From: Axinella damicornis
Taxonomy: Eukaryota > Porifera > Demospongiae > Axinellida > Axinellidae
DNA length: 64,000 nt
Direction: 5' to 3'
Assembly: GCA_963931865.1 (NCBI GenBank)
Contig: OZ007507.1
Span: forward strand, 9,831,533-9,895,532
The notes below the pieces were generated by a model, which was given only the letters and a program-made list of their open reading frames with translations, ran no database searches and was not told the origin of the DNA. This document shows positions 54,816 through 63,920 of this stretch, piece by piece (position 1 is the stretch's first letter; each line of letters begins with the position of its first letter). The translations under genes and the position numbers were made by a program.

Positions 54816-55665
54816 AAAACATTTTCGAGGGGGGGGGGGGGGGGGGGGGGTGAAACCCTGAACAAGAGACTGATGTCAATGATGTCAGTGATTTGATTTG
54901 TGCTGTGTACACGAAAAGCTGAAATTCTATCCTTTGCCACTAACTCCCTTAACCTACAAGCCAATTAGTCAAATTCCTTACTTCACCTCTCAAAAAGGCA
55001 GGAATGCCCACAATCATCTCTCACATTTCTTTCTTTCTCTGGCTGCTTATTCCCCTCTCAATGCATTCACTGTTCTACATGTACCATCCCCAAACCATTC
55101 TGGTAGTCATCTTCTACCTTATACATGTACATATAGGTCCATGTGGAGGGGGGATGGAGCCATTTTTTCCTAGTCTTGTTGACCACACGTACAGAAAATT
55201 ATGTCTAGTGACTATTGCCAACATTCCATGTGGTCTGCCGGAATGTTGGCAGAGCCAATGAGATTCAAGCAACTGTTCTTTATAGATTTACAGTAATGAT
55301 TTCTACAAGGAAACGATGTGTCCTCCCAACAGGTAGTTAAAACATCTCTATGTTTAATACTGTCTAGTCTGGCAAAGCCAGACCGAGCGTGATAGCGCCA
55401 GACTAGTTACTGTCATGTTACTTTTCCGCAAAAAAAACAACATAATTACGATCACTACACAGTAATAGCAAGGATCCAGTCACCAGACGTAATTTTCTGT
55501 GTTCCGTCCAGTTTTTTCTTCCCTTGGCCAATTTTCCACGACATGTACAGTTGTCGGCCACTCATAATACCTAGCACAGTGAGGAACTTAACACAGTAGG
55601 TGGGGACTAATTAGAGTTACAGTTTTTACAGCTTCTATATATACCTGAGCTGCAGATTCTGCCAT
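48907..55665 (-). CDS. XRCC2: XRCC2, RAD51-paralogue ATPase
   Basis: Three exons (55665-55645, 54064-53372, 49140-48907), all joined in phase 0, give about 315 residues (human about 280). XRCC2 is a BCDX2-complex RAD51 paralogue acting in the nucleus in homologous recombination repair. Exon 1 gives MAESAAQ, which joins LFARLGAKEQL, matching the family's AESGTELLARL start. Walker A is GNEGTGKT at residues 44-51. ISTDYKLDILRLV follows, and Walker B LILDNIASYYW lies near 170-180. The C-terminal exon has FMCKQWQRLVRYR and ends FVVYQDGIEFI. Introns are 1.6 and 4.2 kb and hold repeats. All splice sites are GT-AG (GTATAT and GTCAGT donors). Confidence 0.93.
49465..49498. repeat. poly(dC) tract of 34
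   Basis: An uninterrupted C run in XRCC2 intron 2, next to a short CGCACACATGCGGGGATGAA segment. Confidence 0.9.
50390..50948. repeat. long inverted repeat, arms of about 160-200 bp
   Basis: Left arm 50390-50592: TGTAAAAGCTGGACTCTGGA, a (TGGACTGGAC)n block, ACAGCTGCACACATACAG, then GCAACGTCACC-like sequence and GAACCTCGATTTCCGAG-like sequence. Right arm 50786-50948 is the complement with small differences (CTCGGAAATCGAGGAATGAT, CAGTCCAGTCC, AGTCCAGCTTTTACAGAG). The loop is about 190 bp. Confidence 0.85.
50990..51250 (+). repeat. dispersed GTGGGTGGGTGCACC repeat
   Basis: AGCAGAAAGGGCGGGAAAGG, GGAGGTGGGTGGGTGCACC, ACAAACAGCATGGCTATG and GTTTTTCAGCTACGCCAGGTTGG-type end. Aligns with 10570-10850. 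Confidence 0.7.
51776..52287. mobile_element. 512-bp inverted-terminus element
   Basis: The termini TACCGTACTTCCGCGATCA and TGATCGCCGAAATACGGTA pair with two mismatches. Subterminal words TAGTGGCTGCCCTCGAAT and TAGTGGCCGCCCTCGAATTG are repeated inside both ends. I could not find a transposase, so it is nonautonomous. Confidence 0.65.
52758..52880. repeat. GCCTCGTTCCCAGGCC family element, long form
   Basis: GTAGCCTCGTTCCCAGGCCT to GGGGAAGGCCTGGTATCATT and CACGTGAGTGATGTC, with an internal CAGTTTGTGTTGACAATA. The reverse form is at 53098-53226. Confidence 0.7.
53098..53226. repeat. GCCTCGTTCCCAGGCC family element, long form, inverted
   Basis: ATCACGTGATGAATAATACC, CAGGCCTTCCCCGTTTTTTT, ATTGTCAATGCCAACCGAAG, then CCGGGGAACAAGGCTATCAC. 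It is inverted relative to 52758. Confidence 0.7.
53372..54064 (-). CDS. XRCC2: XRCC2 exon 2 (ATPase core)
   Basis: It starts after CACGCATAG with LFARLGAKEQLGDLSLPLF and ends at EGPSEK before GTCAGT. It holds Walker A and B and the HSLKTFLHTHSDVYVLILDN segment. An Ala/Gln-rich insertion near ASQHRQQQWVSALREL is longer than in the human protein. Confidence 0.92.
54785..54850. repeat. two poly(dG) tracts
   Basis: G runs of 29 (54785-54813) and about 22 (54829-54850) separated by CAAAAACATTTTCGA, in XRCC2 intron 1. Confidence 0.9.
55645..55665 (-). CDS. XRCC2: XRCC2 exon 1 (seven codons)
   Basis: ATG at 55665-55663, then AESAAQ, then the donor GTATAT. Too short for ORF finding. Assigned because it joins exon 2 in phase and restores the AES..LFARL start typical of XRCC2. 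The preceding AACAGTTGGAAA-type sequence has no better ATG. Confidence 0.7.
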
Positions 55666-55877
55666 TTTCCAACAGTTCAGTTTGGCCCAATCCACGTGCG
55701 CATACAGGCACCATCATGGCATTCTAAGTGCTAGTGGTAGTGAGTGTAGCGCTATTCTTCCTTCTTGGCCTTCCTCAACTTTAAGGCGCGCATGCGTAAT
55801 GCAATGCGGCTAGGCTGAACCAGGGGGGTGGGACAAGGTCTGTGCGCACGTGGTACAATTAACATTCCATAGGTATA
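55666..55877. promoter_or_regulatory. possible bidirectional promoter interval
   Basis: About 210 bases separate the XRCC2 start (minus) from a plus-strand ATG at 55878. It contains CCACGTGCGCAT, AAGGCGCGCATGCGTAATG and other GC-rich, palindromic CpG words, unlike the surrounding A/T-rich repeats. A paired promoter is an inference. Confidence 0.35.
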
Positions 55878-56040
55878 GTGCACAATAATATACAAGAAGT
55901 ATGCGGAACTAGCAGACTAGTAACAGCTCTAGCGCTGACTTATCGCTGGGGTTCGATGGGGTTCGATCGCTTTATTGACTTCCTACCTGATGCTAAACAC
56001 TTGAGTGCGGTCGACAAGTCTGCATTCGCTGATATTCTCG
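55878..56040 (+). CDS. candidate first exon divergent from XRCC2
   Basis: ATG at 55878 (or a second ATG at 55956 after TCG) is open to a strong donor GTGAGT at 56041. The second half reads MGFDRFIDFLPDAKHLSAVD, then KSAFADIL, an amphipathic, coding-like peptide. No downstream exon was identified in this window and no family is recognised. A short ORF by chance is possible. Confidence 0.3.
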
Positions 56041-56286
56041 GTGAGTCTGCATGGTCACTTACATAACTGCTCAGTACAGGCACGTAGCAGTGTGTAGTGG
56101 CTTATACCCAGTTCGGTCACAGTCTTTGCACGGAGATTACTCTTCAGGATGCATTGAAAGCGCAATGCAGCCTTCTTCCACGGAGAAAAGCAGCAGAACG
56201 ACTTTGCATTACGTCATACTAAATGACAGTGCACGTGATCTTGTCCTACCCCCTGCATAGGCCTGAGGCTGAACACTAAGCTTAGC

Positions 56287-56342
56287 CTTAGTCTCGTTCC
56301 CAGACCCCGAACGCGCATTCGGGGTCTGGGAACGAGACTAAG
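56287..56342. repeat. perfect 25-bp inverted repeat, GTCTCGTTCCCAGACCCC family
   Basis: CTTAGTCTCGTTCCCAGACC plus CCGAA faces its exact complement across CGCGCA. It is the cleanest copy of a second foldback family. Degraded copies lie at 54345-54410, 56411-56470 and 56958-57016. Confidence 0.85.
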
Positions 56343-56563
56343 CGCATTGGACAGAGACTAATTAGCTAACTGCTAAGCTAGAGCACTGGGCAGAGACGGA
56401 GCAGCGGAGAAATAGTCTCGCGGGCCAGACTTTACATTCCGCCGAGAGGGGAAGTAAAGTCTGGGGAACTGCCTATTCCGGTTTGGTTCACGGAATTTGG
56501 AATTAATTCACGTCACGTAAACGGAATGCTTATTTCATGTCGTCATGTTCAACGCACGTGTAG

Positions 56564-56827
56564 TCAGACACAAAGATGTTGCAGTGCAAAGCTTGTGCTG
56601 TCGAGGTCCCCTACTGCAAAGAAAGGCGATCTCTGGAGAGTAGCACGTCTGATCTGGTCAAACACCAAAGGTACAGCGTAACAGAGGCTCTTCCCCCCTC
56701 CCGTTGGAACGGACAGGAAAACATCATTGCCTCCGGTAAAGTTCTTTACAGCTTCCCTCTGCTCCTTTCGAAGGCTAGAATAGCCTAGTTTCAAACCAGC
56801 TGCGTCAATTGCACGATCAATATCCAT
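56564..56827 (-). pseudogene. RecQ-like helicase N-terminal fragment
   Basis: From ATG at 56827 the minus strand reads MDIDRAIDAAGLKLGYSSLR, then KEQREAVKNFTGGNDVFLSV and the Walker A PTGGGKSLCYAVPLVFDQI. These are the Q-motif/zero motif and motif I of RecQ helicases. After FDQIRR the sequence leaves the family (no motif Ia, II or later), and it stops at 56566. It is either a first exon whose partners are lost or a truncated copy. Confidence 0.6.
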
Positions 56828-57600
56828 CTTTTGCCACGTCGATCGCAGTCCCGCACGTTGAGGATTCTTCAGAATGTAATCATACGTTACGTCACGAGTT
56901 AAATTGAAATAGAACAATGCGCCAGCATTCCGGCGCACCGGAACCAAAACGCAATAGGCAGTTCGCCAGACGGATTTTCCCCCCCGCGTGCGAAAAATCG
57001 TCTGGGAACGAGACTAGCGGAGAAAGGGATGTCTTTCATATTGCGCAGGAGGATTTGGTATGTCCACAGTTTCGTGTAGTATACTATGCTTGCGTCATGA
57101 CAAATTAACATAGGAAGTCACTCGCAAAGCTCTGCTCTTCAAATTATGACTACAGCAGTGGGAGCTACTACTGCATGGCAAAAGATCACAGTGAGAGTGC
57201 TTTCATCTGTTCATGCCGCTTGTGTACAGTGTCCTGCAGACATACTGAAGTAGTGTGCTGCAGCATGTAGCTACCGATACAATTCTTGTGCTGGAATTCT
57301 GCCACCCTGCACATTCAAATGACAGTAATGTGCATGCTGGATATGCACTCGCTCAAGCTCCACCCGAATTCTTCTAGTTAAATTCCTTGTGCAAAATTAA
57401 TGTCTGTGACGACACATTACTAAGTAAACAGCCTTTACGTAGTTTGGCGACAATTACTGATTGAATCAGAATCAGTGAACGACCACACTTCTTTCCCCTC
57501 GGTGCATGTCGGGGAATGAGACCACCGACTAAGTTAGTGACAGAGGCTGCCAAATTACTAATTAGCAATGAAATTCATATTCTGAGTATAACTACATAAT

Positions 57601-57657
57601 ACTTGAAGTGTAATGCTATAGCCTATGCTGCATAGGCTATAACATTACACTTCAAGT
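57601..57657. repeat. 27-bp inverted repeat with 3-base loop
   Basis: ACTTGAAGTGTAATG plus C plus TATAGCCTATG faces its complement with one mismatch across CTG. A cruciform-capable, MITE-like relic. Confidence 0.8.
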
Positions 57658-57713
57658 GGCTTGTTGACGTCAGATACGTGTTCGTAACCGTATCACGATC
57701 GTATTTTGTCAAT

Positions 57714-58000
57714 AATGGCGACTTTATTCAAGATGTAGACAAGGCTGTTTCGTACCTTCAGCGACTTGGGTGTGCAGCGATGACGCTCGAACCCGAGCAG
57801 AGGGCATCTCTGAAGTGAGTATACGAAGAGACTCTGTCTACGCACTGGTTTTGGTAAGTCATTGTGTTATACCGTTCGTGTTTGATGTGAAGCTTGCCCG
57901 AGATGACAGCGTAGCGTGCACTGTAGTCTCATCCCTCATGGCACTGATGACAGACCAAGTTCCAAACGTGAGAGTCAAAGCTGCGATCATGTCTTCGAGG
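57714..58000 (+). pseudogene. RecQ-like helicase fragment with frameshifts
   Basis: The plus strand reads GDFIQDVDKAVSYLQRLGCA, then MTLEPEQRASLK and a TGA (57816-57818). In another frame TGFGKSLCY (Walker A) follows, and in a third VIPFVFDVKLARDDSVACTV with SSLMALMTDQVPNVR (motif Ia region). Order and spacing fit a RecQ-like helicase broken by at least two frame changes. The stop overlaps a GTGAGT, so one break could be an intron. It lies opposite the minus-strand fragment at 56564. Confidence 0.6.
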
Positions 58001-58137
58001 TTCGTTGTGTGGTATAGACGTCATTGTTTACACTTGGATAGTTTTGCGACGTCATCTGCATAAATCCACGTGGTTTTATGTAATAATTAAGCGCATGCGC
58101 AAACAGTGGATACCAGGCGCTCTTTTCCCCCTCCTAG

Positions 58138-58193
58138 CTAGTCTCGTTCCCAGACCCCAACCCGCGAGAAAAGGGGTCTGGGGACAATGCTAC
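58138..58193. repeat. GTCTCGTTCCCAGACCCC foldback copy
   Basis: CTAGTCTCGTTCCCAGACCC faces GGGTCTGGGGACAATGCTA across CAACCCGCGAGAAAA. Confidence 0.7.
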
Positions 58194-58469
58194 AGTCAGC
58201 TCGACCCTATGACGTTGATGTCTGGAATGTGGGATGGCCAATCAGAGTTTAGCTAGAGCAATAAATTGCTTCGCAGTTTCCGTGTCGGCTAAGTAGACTT
58301 GGTAGATACAGCCCAGAACGACGCGAAGAGGAGTGCTGCCTTCGTTGGTACAAAGAATATCTCTCACCGCTTTACTGGGCATCATCAACATGTCGAATTT
58401 GCCATTTTCATCTGGAATCTATTGATTACGTCACGTGGTCACGCCCCTCGAAGGTCAGGCAGCATGTAG

Positions 58470-58527
58470 CATTGTCCCCAGACCCCTTTTTTGCGCGTGC
58501 GCGTTCGGGGTCTGGGAACGAGACTAC
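58470..58527. repeat. GTCTCGTTCCCAGACCCC foldback copy
   Basis: TAGCATTGTCCCCAGACCCC faces GGGGTCTGGGAACGAGACTA across TTTTTTGCGCGTGCGCGTTC. The variant CATTGTCCC end matches the 58138 copy. Confidence 0.75.
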
Positions 58528-60455
58528 CTCCTAGCATGACATCGTGCAATTTTGCTCATGAATAATTAATGAGATGACGTCACTCGCATACGGTTATATA
58601 GAGTTATTCATGTTTACGTTTTCCCATGGCGGCAACCGGAATAAACAAGGGGGCTTCATTCTTTGATGCGGCTAGCGGCCCTTTCAAGTTTCAAATCGGT
58701 ACTGTGATGTGGCCGTGCGGTACTTTGAAGATTTGTTACAACACTTTTTTTTTAAAGTAAGGAGCTATTCTGGCTTATTGAATGTAGCGATGGGCTATCT
58801 GAGTGTGAATAGCTAGGTGGAGTGAGCAGGAATGTTTGTGGGTCTGCTGAAGTGGCCGAAGAACAGCCTAGAAAGTGAACAGCATCCGACAGCTCCCTGG
58901 CCAAGGTACTCTAGAGATTTGACCTTTCGTCATTACAGGCCCCGCCCATTTTCGTGTTAGGGCGAATTTGGCTGGTTTGGTAGCTGGACTGGGCTGGTGC
59001 GTGGGAGTAGATGTGTGGCCAAAACTCTGTAACCGAGAGGTGAATGTGGAAAAGCATCCCGGCTAGTTTTGCAGGGGGTAGGTTGACCTTTTGAAGAGTG
59101 CCCTTGGCTTGAGTCGGTTTTAGTTGGTGTGCGTGGAATTTATTTGAAAGCCTAGGGTAGCCTAACCTCTGTTTTTGAAGGCGGCAGTGAGTTTTGGGCT
59201 GTAGCCTGCAACTGAGGAGAGCAGGTGGTAAATCCATCCGTTGTTTTTTGGCCTGTTTTGTGTGTGTATTGATGATGGGGTCAGAGTGTGGGTGGGGCCT
59301 TGGAGAGGGTCCAAATTTTCAGTTTCGTAGAGGGCCTTAAAAAGGGCATTTTCAAGCAGAGGGGGCTGTTTGTATTGCTGAAACTTGTGTACACTTTGAT
59401 GCTGCCCATTTATCCATCAACTTGGTTTCGGAGATCGCGGTACCCACGTTTCCTACCTTAACCCTTTAAGCCCCATTGACGTCTATAGGCGTCATTTAGA
59501 CCCTATGCACTTGTAGGGCTTCCCGTCAGTCCAAAAAGTGACCAAAAAAGCTTCAGAGGGCCTAGGGACGACTTTGAGGGCCGAACTCAAAAATTTGGTC
59601 AGATTTCGGTATGCCTCCCCCACTAAATGTACAAGCGGGGGGGTATCGAAAGGGGGGGGCGGCAGCCCCCCCCCCTTCGCATGTCGTGGGAGTTTTTTGA
59701 TTTTAATGAGATTCATTGACCCGAGGATTTTTGATTCTAATGATATTTATAGACCCCAACCAGGGCCTCAACAAAACATGCAAATTGGTGGTGTAAGGTG
59801 TGCCATCAGTCAGATCTGGCCCAAGTTTAGGGAAATGCTGGGCGAAAATCCGGCTGACATCCACCTTTGACCTCCGATTGCTGGGCTTGTGGGGGGTCCT
59901 GAATATCCTTAACGGTATTGCCAGAGGGGTCTCTCCATGCGTGCGGGCCCCACCAAGTTTGGCCGCTGAGGAGCGAATGCCCTGTCCCACTATTGCTGCG
60001 TTTCTTCATGAGAGCGTGTGCGAAAATACCGAAGATGTCGCTGGGGCGTACTTGACGGTCGCCGAACCATGGACAAGGCGATGCTGCCACACCCACTGCT
60101 CCGCCTACTAGCAATGCTTACCAGGTCCCAGCTAGCAGCAGCGCCCAAGAGTTGCCACGCGGCCTGAAGGATACCGACAACCAACAACTGGGCCGTACCA
60201 CGGCTTGAGACGGTGGCAAAAACAGCGTGGCATCACAGTAGCTACCACTGTGTGAGGCTAGTGCTGGTGACAATCAATTCAAGCATGCAGTACGCTACTA
60301 CACAGCGTCAAGGACCTCCTGCCTACATAATAGGGACTGATACAGGACTGATAGCTGCATCCGTGTCGTTGCATATACTTTGTGTGTACAGTTATTGCTG
60401 TATCAAGGATTCTTTGCTGTGCAACTAATTGATAACTCAGTTTCTATATGATTAA
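58528..60455. other. region without an assignable gene
   Basis: An ATG at 58626 opens MAATGINKGASFFDAASGPF and reaches a possible donor at 58699, too little to call a gene. From about 59460 the sequence (CTTTAAGCCCCATTGACGTC onward, with a GGGGGGGCGGCAGCCCCCCC palindrome at about 59655) looks like a repeat. Its overlapping ORFs on both strands show no domain. Confidence 0.4.
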
Positions 60456-60602
60456 TATGTGATAGCATGATTTGGAGTGCAATTTTGGGAATTAATTGCA
60501 CTCGTAAGGTCAGTAATTTCACTCGGCTTCGCCTCGTGAAATTACAAACCTTACTCGTGTAATTAATTCCCAAATTGCACTCCAAATCATGCTATTACAT
60601 AT
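60456..60602. mobile_element. 147-bp palindromic MITE
   Basis: ATGTGATAGCATGATTTGGA and GTGCAATTTTGGGAATTAATT face AATTAATTCCCAAATTGCAC and TCCAAATCATGCTATTACAT. The inner part is a second hairpin (GTAATTTCACTCGGCTTCGC, CTCGTGAAATTAC). No ORF. Confidence 0.8.
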
Positions 60603-61995
60603 ACTAATCGATAAACCTGATCCGGATGATCTCTCAATACAGTATGATTAAGCATGCACATATGGATGCACACAATAACATAAAGCTGCCGCAGTATGTC
60701 TGCAATTCATAGTCACCGTCTTCTGCTGGTCCGGTGCTCCTGCTGTATTATATCGTCTACTTCGAGATCTGTCACTCTCACGTGGAAATTGAGGCCCAAC
60801 GGTACAAATAATGCTGTGGCATTAAGGTCCTCAGTGTCTGTTTATAGCCACAACTAATGGCTGCACATCCTGTCACAGGCTAGCATCTGCAACCACTTAG
60901 CCACATGTAGCCACTTAGAACTATCCTATCAGGCTATGCTTTCTACATGTATGTTCACTGGTACCTCCCGTACAACTGACAATCGGCCTTCCTCTCAATT
61001 TCATCCATAAAATTGGATTCATGTGTCAACAAACATATAGAGTGTCAATATATAGATATTTTATAGCTACAGCGTATTGTAATGATCCCTACGGTAACCC
61101 TGGCTCTGCATCAAATGCTATAACCCTCTTATATGTAATTGAGCATCTCCTGGAGCCTGTGCATGTGCTGCAGTTTTGCTGTACACTGGATGTTCGCAAC
61201 TCTTAATGTTGCATTTGGTGCAAGTCTTGATTGGCTTTGGTATCCCATTGTGAAGATTTGGGTTTGATACATTTCTCCCAAGCTGTTTTGCACATAGTGT
61301 CCTAATGCATTCGGTGTTGGTCAGCGTGTACCCTTTCCTGTTTTCTTTCACTGCTATAGGATGTGTGTACCTTGGATTACTCTTTTGCAGAGCAGTGAGC
61401 AGGAGCTGACCTGGCCAGGTCGAACTTTGGACGCTGTTACAATGCATATAGCTGAACCTGAAAAGTATCTGCTGACTCTGTTTGCTAGCTCTTTGTACTT
61501 TCATCTCGAAGTGTGAAGTGTTCTGCATGCTGTATCATCTGCAGACTCAGGAACAGACTTCAGAGCCTCTATATATATATGTAGAGTTTTCTGTCATGCA
61601 GTAAGCTATGTTGATGCCGGTGACTATGCATTTTCTCATTCCGGAACACGGAAACTGGTGTAGCTAAACACTAACTATAGCATTCATACTTCTTGAACAA
61701 AATGCCTGCAATACAGCGGCTGTCCAGGAGTTGGTTACTGCAAAATGGCACCAATTTTTGTGCATAGAGCTGCTGTAGCTGAGCTTGCATACCAAAAAGT
61801 ATTAAAATCACTGCAACACATCTGGAGTTGTAACCATTATTGTGAGGTCACTTCCGCTATACCGCATACTTCCGGAAATGTTCCGTGTTGCGCATAATAC
61901 GTGCCGTGTAAATTTGTAATGGATTTCCGGTACGGTGGCGATTGGATTGTACCCTGACCTGATACGTCCTTCGGCTAATGTGCTCGGCTGGACTA
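60603..61995. other. region without an assignable gene
   Basis: Short ORFs only. No domain or RNA structure could be supported. Confidence 0.45.
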
Positions 61996-62002
61996 CTGAT
62001 AC

Positions 62003-62321
62003 CATAGATAATAGAATACTCACGTATGGATTGGAAACGGCATATACGCGTCACGTATTCATGCTATTTGCGGATCACGTGATGTTTGCCCAGCAACAGC
62101 CCATCCTTCTTTTTGCCAGCACGGGAACTAAACACTTCAGAGCTCCACCCCCCTACTCACAACGATTGAAGTACGCCGCCATTGTTAACGCTTGACATGT
62201 GCCTGCCCGTAATAGTAAAACTCTGTATATTAGTCCGCACACCCGCAAATAGCATCTTCCGCAATTTAGACGTCACGGGATGTACGTTTCCAATCCATAC
62301 GTGAGTATTCTATTATCTATG
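62003..62321. mobile_element. 319-bp MITE with 37-bp perfect inverted ends and 7-bp target duplication
   Basis: The ends start CATAGATAATAGAATACTCA and continue CGTATGGATTGGAAACG, exactly complementary at the other end. CTGATAC flanks both sides (61996-62002 and 62322-62328). It shares its ten terminal bases and the 7-bp duplication length with the 32-bp insertion at 32323. Confidence 0.85.
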
Positions 62322-62498
62322 CTGATACTTAACCCATTGCACCTTGTAGTTAGGACCCCGGAACTCTATTATGTAGACGTCCTTCAGCTAACGCGTTAGG
62401 CTGGCTTCGCTGAACCACTTAAAGGCTTGGTACAAGACTAACCAGCACTGATGGATTATTGCCGTCCCTATTTTTAGCCCAATATTTGACCCTGCAAT

Positions 62499-63920
62499 AT
62501 GTGGTCTCTTGTCGTGGGTACCGTGTTCGTGACTCCGATCCTGTTCTACATCTTTCTTGCCTTTGTCGCCTATTACAAGTGGAAGCGAGACTTTGCCCAC
62601 CGCAAGGCCCGAGCCGACGACAAGTGTCCCTCGTACGTGAAGCACCTCTGGCCCGTGCTTCGCGGTAACATGCGTGCGACAACCAAGAGCAACATCTATC
62701 AGCTCGTACATCGGATGCAGAGCCAGGAAGACGCCACACACAAAGGAGCTAACGCCTTCATAGCAGCATTGTACTGAAAGAAAGACAGGGCGCGTGAACA
62801 GTCCCGCAAGAGAGATCACGAGATGGCCAAAAAACATCTCACGGCCACAGACACAGCACGGAAGCTCGACATGGACCATGTGTACCTCTCGCTGAGGGAC
62901 TTTCTCTGGGCTTATCTTACGATAGCCCCGAGCGTGTGGGTGATGTTCGCGAGTGGGCTCGCGAAGATGGTCTTCCGTCGTTGGCTCAAAGCAAAGGGCA
63001 TTATCAAAGGACGTCCAGCATCGACGGAGGTTACAGTCGCGAAGTTAATCCTGGAGACGACGTTGGCCGCCTATTTTCTGGATAGTACTGAAGACGAGGA
63101 TGGAAACTTGATCGGGCGCTTCGTCTGGGTTGACATCCCAGTGTTTTATGCCGGGGACAGGATGCGAATATTCGAGCGTCTCACAATTGTCATTGACCTT
63201 ACAAATCACAGGTGGCTCAGCACACAACTGCTCGGCCATGGTCCCGTCAGCGCCCGTGACACCCTCTGTCTGATGGGGTTCATCCTTGTAGTTCCCACGC
63301 ATGTCAAAATGCACAGCTATGCCAACTGGGCCGTGGACCTCGAGAGCAAGAACGCATTTGTGCGACGTATGTCCGTGATCACCGTGATGTACAATTACTT
63401 TGGCTTCAGCAGCAGCACGGGAACTATGGCCTTGGTCCACAAGGCTGGCCTGGCCACTTCAGCCTATGCTGAGATAAAGACTTGTTTTGTGAAGGGTATC
63501 AATAGCGGAATGCACAATCATGCCGCCATCCGATCCCTGGCCTCATACTCAGACTTTGTCAAGTTTATCATCCACATCCGAAGAAAGTTTCTGCATTGCT
63601 TTGCCAAATACACTGAGGATTTTCCTTCCATTTCAGGAGAGGCCCTGTTTATTGGCACTGTGTTGCATGGATTGGATCATACAATGATGGCCAAAATGGT
63701 CAAGGACCCTCTCTGGGCTGAGGCTGAGGATCCAGTTTTCCAGAACTGTGCAGAGGTTTTGCAGATTGTTCGGGCCGGCTTTGTCGATGATTTGCCATTC
63801 ATTGCCTTTAACCACAAATACAAGAATGCTGGGCATCCCTTTTACCGTGAGATGTACAAGTTTGCTGCTACCGTGAATCAGCAAATGGCAGACAGCATGG
63901 ACTGTTGTATCATCAAGTAA
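62499..63920 (+). pseudogene. unrecognised membrane-anchored protein with one in-frame TGA
   Basis: From ATG at 62499 the frame runs 92 codons to TGA (62775-62777), then continues in the same frame, with coding-like Arg/Lys-rich sequence, through a second ATG at 62823 to TAA at 63918-63920. Joined, it would be about 473 codons without introns. The N-terminus has a membrane anchor (VVGTVFVTPILFYIFLAFVA) and a basic YYKWKRD. The main part has LRDFLWAYLTIAPSVWVMF, DLTNHRWLSTQLLGHGPVS, VPTHVKMHSYANW and VLHGLDHTMM; several His-containing segments are notable. It ends SMDCCIIK. I recognise no family. The TGA follows TAC and precedes AAG, so a CGA-to-TGA change at a CpG is plausible. Alternatively translation starts at 62823 (365 codons). 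Confidence 0.6.

Noticed and set aside
59538..60187. Overlapping ORFs on both strands near 59.5-60.2 kb
   Set aside because: No domains, no clear splice signals, and both strands are open over GC-rich repeat-like sequence.
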